From: an uncultured Bacteroidales bacterium
Lineage (GTDB): Bacteria > Bacteroidota > Bacteroidia > Bacteroidales > JAUNSR01
Direction: 5' to 3'
Assembly: GCA_947074145.1 (NCBI GenBank)
Contig: CAMTOJ010000029.1
Coordinates: 1 to 40,204, forward strand
Length of the DNA stretch: 40,204 nucleotides
Made by a program: the position numbers and the translations under genes. The notes below the pieces were generated by a model, which was not told where the DNA came from, ran no database searches, and saw only the letters and a program-made list of their open reading frames with translations. Shown piece after piece: positions 35,735-40,204 of the stretch (within the stretch, counting starts at the first letter, position 1; each line of letters starts with the position of its first letter).

Positions 35735-37573
35735 TTAATAAATGATCTTTTTCGAATATTTATTACCTCTAATAATATAAACACCTCTTTTGGGAAGCTT
35801 TATTCTTGCTTCTGATTTATTTGACGTAATATTTTCAATAAGTTGTCCTGCAATATCATATATAGCGATACAAGATGTAATATTTTCGATTTTAAGATAT
35901 CCGTCAGAAATAGAAACATCAAAGAGGTTATCCGATAAAGAATTAAGAGATGTAATTTCCGGATCTTCCATTTCAGTTATCTTTCCGAAAGCTGACCAGC
36001 ACATATCCTCTTCGTAAGCCGTTTTAGAACCATAAGGTATATAAAGTTGAGCATTGGAAATATCGGAAACAGTAAAGAATTGTTTATCTGTGTATGTGAC
36101 AGGAATAGGATTATAACAATATACTTCTTCAAGCGATGACATTTCGTCAAAGGCAGACATTCCTATTGTTTTAAGTGATGATGGCAAAGAGAGTGTTTTA
36201 AGAGCAGAACATCCCTTAAAAGCTCTGTAATCAATAAATGTCGTTCCTTCAGGAATATTCCCTGATACAAGAGATTTACACTGAAAAAAGGCATCACGCT
36301 CTATCTTTTTAAGATTCTCAGGATACACAACTTCACTGAGCTTCTGACAAAACTGGAACATCTGAACAGCTATAATGCTAAGATTTTTAGGAAGAACTAC
36401 CTTTTCCAGTTCTGAACACTGATTGAAAGCATTAGTACCTATTGAAGTTATATTATCAGGCAAAACTACAGATTTAAGAGAAAGACAATAATGAAAAGCA
36501 GCATATCCAATAGAAACTGTAGCAGAAGGTATTTCGATATCTTCAAGAAGAGTTGCTCCATAAAAAGCATATCCGTTTATCTTAGTAACCTTATCATCAA
36601 TTGAATATTTACCCTCTTTTTTTCTTGGATAAACATATATAATTGTCTGATCTTTTGAATAAAGAACACCTTTAAGATCTGTAAAAACCGTATTGTTTTT
36701 GTTTACAAAGATATTATCAAGATTACGACATTCTGAAAATGAAGAATCTGATATTTTAATTAAAGATGCCGGGATATTAATATTTGTCTGAGTTATACAG
36801 TTAGAAAGAGCATACTTCGTAATGACTTTAGTTCCTTCAGCGATATTTACTTTCTCATTAAGTGCAGGCATATAAAGAAGAGAATCTCCACTTTTATCAT
36901 AAAGAGCACCATCAATATTCTTATATTTTAGGTTGGATTCATCAATAAAAATATTTGTCATTGAGCTGCACTCAATAGCAAATTCAGGATGCACATATTC
37001 TACATTAGCAGGAAGATTTACAGTTGTCAGTTTATAGCATCTGAAAAATGTATTAAGAGGAACAGTTTTTAATCCTGAAGGCAAAGAAACTTCTGTCAAT
37101 TCTTTACAACAATCAAAAACAGCCCCATAGAATTTTTCTATGGAATCCGGAAGTTTTATCGTTTTTAATCTGTTCATTCTTGCAAAAGCACCGGCCCCTA
37201 CTGAAACAAGATATTTTGGCAACTCCATCTCCTCGACAAAGCTACATCCCTGAAATGCATAATGTTCAATCTCAGTAATAGATTCAGGAAAAGTTACGGA
37301 TTTTAAATTCACAAAGTTCTTAAATGCACTGTTTCCTATTTTTGTTACTAAATAAGTCTTTCCTTCATTGCTAACATGTTCAGGAATAACAACATCAGTT
37401 AGATTAACATTGGAATTAGTAATCGTAAAAGAATGTCCGCTAACTGATACTGTTATTTCATCATTATTTATCGAATATTTAAGATTATCAATTTCGAAAT
37501 TTTGACCTGATAAGGATTTAAAAAAAAGAAAAGAAATAATAATCAAAAGAGGCTTTGTAATTGTAATACTCAT
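35735..37573 (-). CDS. BspA-like leucine-rich repeat surface protein with T9SS-type tail
   Basis: This 612-residue protein has a signal peptide (MSITITKPLLIIISFLFFKSLSGQ). It is followed by about 18 repeats of the BspA/LRR_5 type, with the pattern (I/V)G-x-x-A-F-x-x-C-x-x-L-x-x-(V/I)-x-(L/I)-P. The repeats cover about residues 60-500, broken by two short non-repeat insets carrying DGALYDKSGDSLLYMPA and KGVLYSKDQTIIYVYP. The C-terminal about 70 residues (LFDVSISDGYLKI, IAIYDIAGQLI, LPKRGVYIIRG) form a T9SS type A sorting-like domain. In characterised members LRR_5 proteins bind host matrix or other bacteria, but in gut or sediment species their ligand is unknown. It is a single gene; a perfect TAACTTTG box lies upstream. 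Confidence 0.9.
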   Translation of the reverse strand: MSITITKPLLIIISFLFFKSLSGQNFEIDNLKYSINNDEITVSVSGHSFTITNSNVNLTDVVIPEHVSNEGKTYLVTKIGNSAFKNFVNLKSVTFPESITEIEHYAFQGCSFVEEMELPKYLVSVGAGAFARMNRLKTIKLPDSIEKFYGAVFDCCKELTEVSLPSGLKTVPLNTFFRCYKLTTVNLPANVEYVHPEFAIECSSMTNIFIDESNLKYKNIDGALYDKSGDSLLYMPALNEKVNIAEGTKVITKYALSNCITQTNINIPASLIKISDSSFSECRNLDNIFVNKNNTVFTDLKGVLYSKDQTIIYVYPRKKEGKYSIDDKVTKINGYAFYGATLLEDIEIPSATVSIGYAAFHYCLSLKSVVLPDNITSIGTNAFNQCSELEKVVLPKNLSIIAVQMFQFCQKLSEVVYPENLKKIERDAFFQCKSLVSGNIPEGTTFIDYRAFKGCSALKTLSLPSSLKTIGMSAFDEMSSLEEVYCYNPIPVTYTDKQFFTVSDISNAQLYIPYGSKTAYEEDMCWSAFGKITEMEDPEITSLNSLSDNLFDVSISDGYLKIENITSCIAIYDIAGQLIENITSNKSEARIKLPKRGVYIIRGNKYSKKIIY

Positions 37574-37608
37574 AACACTTAAAATAAACTGAAATTTTAA
37601 AATAAGTG

Positions 37609-37616
37609 CAAAGTTA
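37609..37616 (-). promoter_or_regulatory. -7 promoter element of the LRR gene
   Basis: CAAAGTTA reads TAACTTTG on the minus strand and matches TAnnTTTG exactly, 36 bases upstream of the ATG. The -33 element is only a weak T-rich stretch. Confidence 0.45.
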
Positions 37617-37735
37617 GTATAATCAAGAAACTGTTAAAATTTAACTGAATTATTAGCAGTCAAGATAGATTTCTTATCTGTAACTAATCAAAAACCGGAA
37701 AATATGAAAGTAACTTACATATTAAACTGAAGAAA

Positions 37736-38680
37736 TTAGAACTGAATTAAAACCGCACCTGAAGAATAGCCTCCTCCAAAAACAGTAAGACCGACCAGGT
37801 TTCCACTGTTTATTTTATCCATATTCTGAGACAAGGCTAATATTGAACTTGCCGAACCTGTATTTCCTAAATATTTAATATTGTTAAAGAATCTATCCTC
37901 TGTCATCTGCCATTGACGAGCTACATTATTCACAATCCTGATATTAGCTTGATGACATACAAAATAAGACACATTATTGATGGTTAAGTTATTTCGCGTC
38001 AATAATTCTTCCATTGTTGAAACTAAATATTTACAGGCATACTGAAAAACATCTCTCCCATCATTCATCACAATACCTCCATTATTGGGATATAAGCAAA
38101 TTGCGTGAGGTCCTTTTCCTATATTTCCCAAACCCTTTGTTAATATATCCAGAACAAACGGTTCGTCGTTCTTATATCTCTCTTTTGAAAGAAACATAGC
38201 AACTGCTGCATCTCCCCAAAGATGACCACTCTTTGGATCTGAATCATCACTAAGTATAGTATTCGCTTCAGAACAAACAATAAGAGCTTTAGTTGCCTTA
38301 CCTATTGCAAAATAACCTTCGACAATTTCCATTGCATTTACAAATGAAGAACACGCTGAAGTTACAGCTATTACCTGCACATTATCTATATTAAACCTCT
38401 TCTGCACCCAATGAGCGGTGGTGCCTATCGTATCAGTCATTGTATATCCGGCAGAAACTATTAGATCTACCTCTGAAATATCGTATGGAAGATCTTTTCG
38501 TGCCTTCTCTACCGCATCTATTGCCATAGTTACAATATCCTCATCCGCTCCAATCTTTGAACGAGTTTCTATACCCGTTCTCTGTACAATCCAATCCGAA
38601 CTTAAACCTGCTGATTTCTCAAAATATTTGTTATCAACCTTATCTAAAGGGATATAATTATTTAATGAATTTATATACAT
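37736..38680 (-). CDS. fabH: 3-oxoacyl-ACP synthase III (KAS III) family protein
   Basis: This is a 314-residue protein from ATG 38680. A TTG 24 bases upstream would extend it but adds residues not seen in the family. It has the full thiolase-fold KAS III catalytic triad: Cys110 in AVTSACSSF, His243 in FVCHQANIR and Asn273 in YLGNTGSAS, within one residue of Escherichia coli FabH numbering. SDWIVQRTGIETR near the N terminus is also a hallmark. KAS III enzymes condense acetyl- or branched acyl-CoA with malonyl-ACP to start fatty acid synthesis. This copy stands alone rather than in a fab cluster and is divergent from an AraC regulator, so it may be a paralogue starting a special lipid or polyketide. 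The exact primer is unknown. Confidence 0.9.
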   Translation of the reverse strand: MYINSLNNYIPLDKVDNKYFEKSAGLSSDWIVQRTGIETRSKIGADEDIVTMAIDAVEKARKDLPYDISEVDLIVSAGYTMTDTIGTTAHWVQKRFNIDNVQVIAVTSACSSFVNAMEIVEGYFAIGKATKALIVCSEANTILSDDSDPKSGHLWGDAAVAMFLSKERYKNDEPFVLDILTKGLGNIGKGPHAICLYPNNGGIVMNDGRDVFQYACKYLVSTMEELLTRNNLTINNVSYFVCHQANIRIVNNVARQWQMTEDRFFNNIKYLGNTGSASSILALSQNMDKINSGNLVGLTVFGGGYSSGAVLIQF

Positions 38681-39027
38681 ATCTTCTTTTATCTCCAAAT
38701 ACAACTATAAACAAATCTCTGTTTTCTTCGTAATTATTTTATTAATGAAATACTAATTCTACAAATCAAAATCTCCTCTCTGCAAGACATTACTATCTAA
38801 ATGACGTTATCATTTCAAATAATACAACGACAACCATTTATATTCATTATCAACTATATATATTTCCACTATTATCATTAAGTAACAGAAGGTCTGTAAT
38901 AAATAAGAATATTGCTGAGATATATACAAATAAATTGGTTTATTTAGAAACGATTATAGTCAGTCAATGACAAAATTTGGTTAATTACTAAACGATATAT
39001 AACTTTATGGAATAATATCGATAATCT
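38681..39027. other. Divergent intergenic region between the KAS III and AraC genes
   Basis: These 347 bases hold no gene. A good promoter for the AraC gene is at 38976-39007. I could not assign one for the KAS III gene. No inverted repeat stands out. Confidence 0.55.
38976..39007 (+). promoter_or_regulatory. Candidate promoter of the AraC-family gene
   Basis: TTTG (38976-38979), a 20-base spacer and TAACTTTA (39000-39007; one mismatch to TAnnTTTG) precede the ATG at 39028, implying a short leader. Confidence 0.5.
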
Positions 39028-39921
39028 ATGAGAACCGAATCAATTGACTTTGATAAATATGTTGCGCTTTCTAAAATCAAAGACACACACAGAAACCAAG
39101 TTGCTATTATTCAATTGAATAATAACACCATTCATCTATACTCGCAATATAAATCATATATAGATATGTTTGCTTTTGTTCTTGTTTTAGATGGTGATTG
39201 TAATATTTCTGTAGATAAAAAAATAACCAGATTGGTTAAAAATGACATCGCAATAATTTCACCTAATATGCTTATTGGAGCATCCTGTCCAAGCGACGAT
39301 TTCAAAGGTTTTTTGCTTCTTCTGAACAATTCATACTTTGAGGGTTTATCTACAACCAATCCCGGGTTAAGACAAATAATCTTTTCTATTCTTATTAATG
39401 ACTCCTCAATCTACAATCTATCTGAGGATCAGAAACAAAGCTTATGTGTATCAATGAATCTTATCAGATCGGAAATATTAAGAAGCAGTGATAACATAGA
39501 TCTGATTATTGATTATTCCGTATCCATATTTCTATTCCAGACACTTGATTTTCTTTCTTTGGTAAATGTTAATTTAAAAACAAAAAACGTTCATGCCAGA
39601 CTTCTCTTTCTGAAGTTTATATTGCTGGTTTATGATAATTTTAAGAAAGAACATAATATTGAATTCTATGCCAGAGAACTTTGCATCTCAAAAACATATC
39701 TTTCAAGAATAATTCAGAAAACAACAAACCGAACCGCAAACTATTTCATTTCAGCTATGTTAATTTCAGAAGCATGCAGATTACTGGCTTTTACAAACTT
39801 AACCTTACAGAATATTGCCGAAGAGCTATATTTTTCGGATCAATCAGCGTTTGGTAAGTTTTTTAAAACAAAGAAAGGTTTATCCCCTTTTAAATATAGA
39901 AATTCAATGCCGTCGGAATAG
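39028..39921 (+). CDS. AraC family transcriptional regulator
   Basis: This 297-residue protein has an N-terminal cupin-like sensing domain (about 20-180, with IHLYSQYKSYIDMFAFVLVLDGDCNISVDKK) and a C-terminal AraC double helix-turn-helix (about 195-295): IEFYARELCISKTYLSRIIQK and LTLQNIAEELYFSDQSAFGKFFKTKKGLSPFKYR. The layout is that of stand-alone AraC activators in Bacteroidota that respond to a small molecule. It is divergent from the KAS III gene with 347 bases between and is a candidate regulator of it. It could also control the gene starting at 40175. It has no membrane or receiver part. The ligand is not predictable. Confidence 0.92.
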   Translation: MRTESIDFDKYVALSKIKDTHRNQVAIIQLNNNTIHLYSQYKSYIDMFAFVLVLDGDCNISVDKKITRLVKNDIAIISPNMLIGASCPSDDFKGFLLLLNNSYFEGLSTTNPGLRQIIFSILINDSSIYNLSEDQKQSLCVSMNLIRSEILRSSDNIDLIIDYSVSIFLFQTLDFLSLVNVNLKTKNVHARLLFLKFILLVYDNFKKEHNIEFYARELCISKTYLSRIIQKTTNRTANYFISAMLISEACRLLAFTNLTLQNIAEELYFSDQSAFGKFFKTKKGLSPFKYRNSMPSE

Positions 39922-40174
39922 TTTAATATCTATAATATATATACCTCAAAGCATTACAAATAACTTTCCAATCTTCATTAGGAGCTTTGTAAAATGAAGA
40001 TTTATGTGATATAAATAAAAACCTACAACAGTAATACATTTATATTATTATCTAACATACAAATCATAACAAGGTTAATAACAGCCAATTAACAGAAAGA
40101 AAAATACAACATTTTACTAATAATGTAAATCATTTATATATATTTGTAAATAATAAATTATAAATTATATCACC

Positions 40175-40204
40175 ATGAGAAGTACTACAGATTATACACC
40201 GGCT
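40175..40204 (+). CDS. Start of an unknown gene, cut by the window edge
   Basis: An ATG at 40175 opens ten codons, MRSTTDYTPA, to the window end. The sequence is too short to identify. A TATATTTG box (40139-40146) matching TAnnTTTG lies 28 bases upstream, which supports a real gene start. The 253 bases between it and the AraC stop hold nothing else except an 8-bp repeat (ATCTTCAT 39971, ATGAAGAT 39994) that could be a weak terminator. Confidence 0.4.
   Translation, partial: MRSTTDYTPA

Noticed and set aside
38681..38704. TTG start for the KAS III protein
   Set aside because: It adds eight residues absent from the family; the ATG at 38680 gives catalytic residue numbers matching FabH.

Overview
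The window comes from an AT-rich member of the Bacteroidota, most likely the Bacteroidales. The evidence is a SusC/SusD pair, two hybrid two-component sensors with a fused AraC output domain, TAnnTTTG-type promoters, BspA-type leucine-rich repeats, and two proteins ending in type IX secretion (T9SS) type A sorting-like tails. A Dysgonomonas- or Proteiniphilum-like host fits these traits, but that is a guess. No tRNA, rRNA, CRISPR array or transposase was seen.

Region 1 (1-12353, all minus strand) is a glucurono(arabino)xylan degradation locus. In transcription order it encodes a GH115 alpha-glucuronidase, a GH43-CBM6 enzyme, and a large GH5-GH43 bifunctional enzyme. After a strong terminator comes a hybrid sensor/regulator (HTCS-1) that runs off the left edge. 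Region 2 (12354-14894) holds a MATE efflux pump, a small GC-richer patch that looks like a dispersed or structured element, and a DJ-1/PfpI protein.

Region 3 (14895-20122) is a complete hexuronate module: SDR-type fructuronate reductase and uxuA on the minus strand, divergent from uxaC and exuT on the plus strand. It would take up glucuronate and convert it to 2-keto-3-deoxygluconate, the expected use for the uronic acid freed by GH115. Region 4 (20141-30417) has susC, susD and a surface lipoprotein (minus), divergent from a second HTCS whose reading frame is broken once at an A6 run, exactly at an A AAA AAT heptamer. Together regions 1, 3 and 4 look like one xylan/uronate catabolic island with the polymer-uptake genes apart from the hydrolases.

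Region 5 (30522-32406) is an OxyR-type regulator, with its redox cysteine pair intact, divergent from a 58-residue ferredoxin and a membrane polyferredoxin. Region 6 (32451-40204) is mixed: an ABC ATPase/membrane protein pair, a two-gene module with a RelE-like second protein, a NimA-like flavoprotein, a BspA-like LRR protein with a sorting tail, a stand-alone FabH, a divergent AraC regulator, and the first ten codons of a gene cut by the right edge.

The points most worth checking are the frameshifted HTCS-2, the GH5-GH43 fusion, the small toxin-antitoxin-like pair, the OxyR/ferredoxin unit and the GC-richer patch upstream of the MATE gene.
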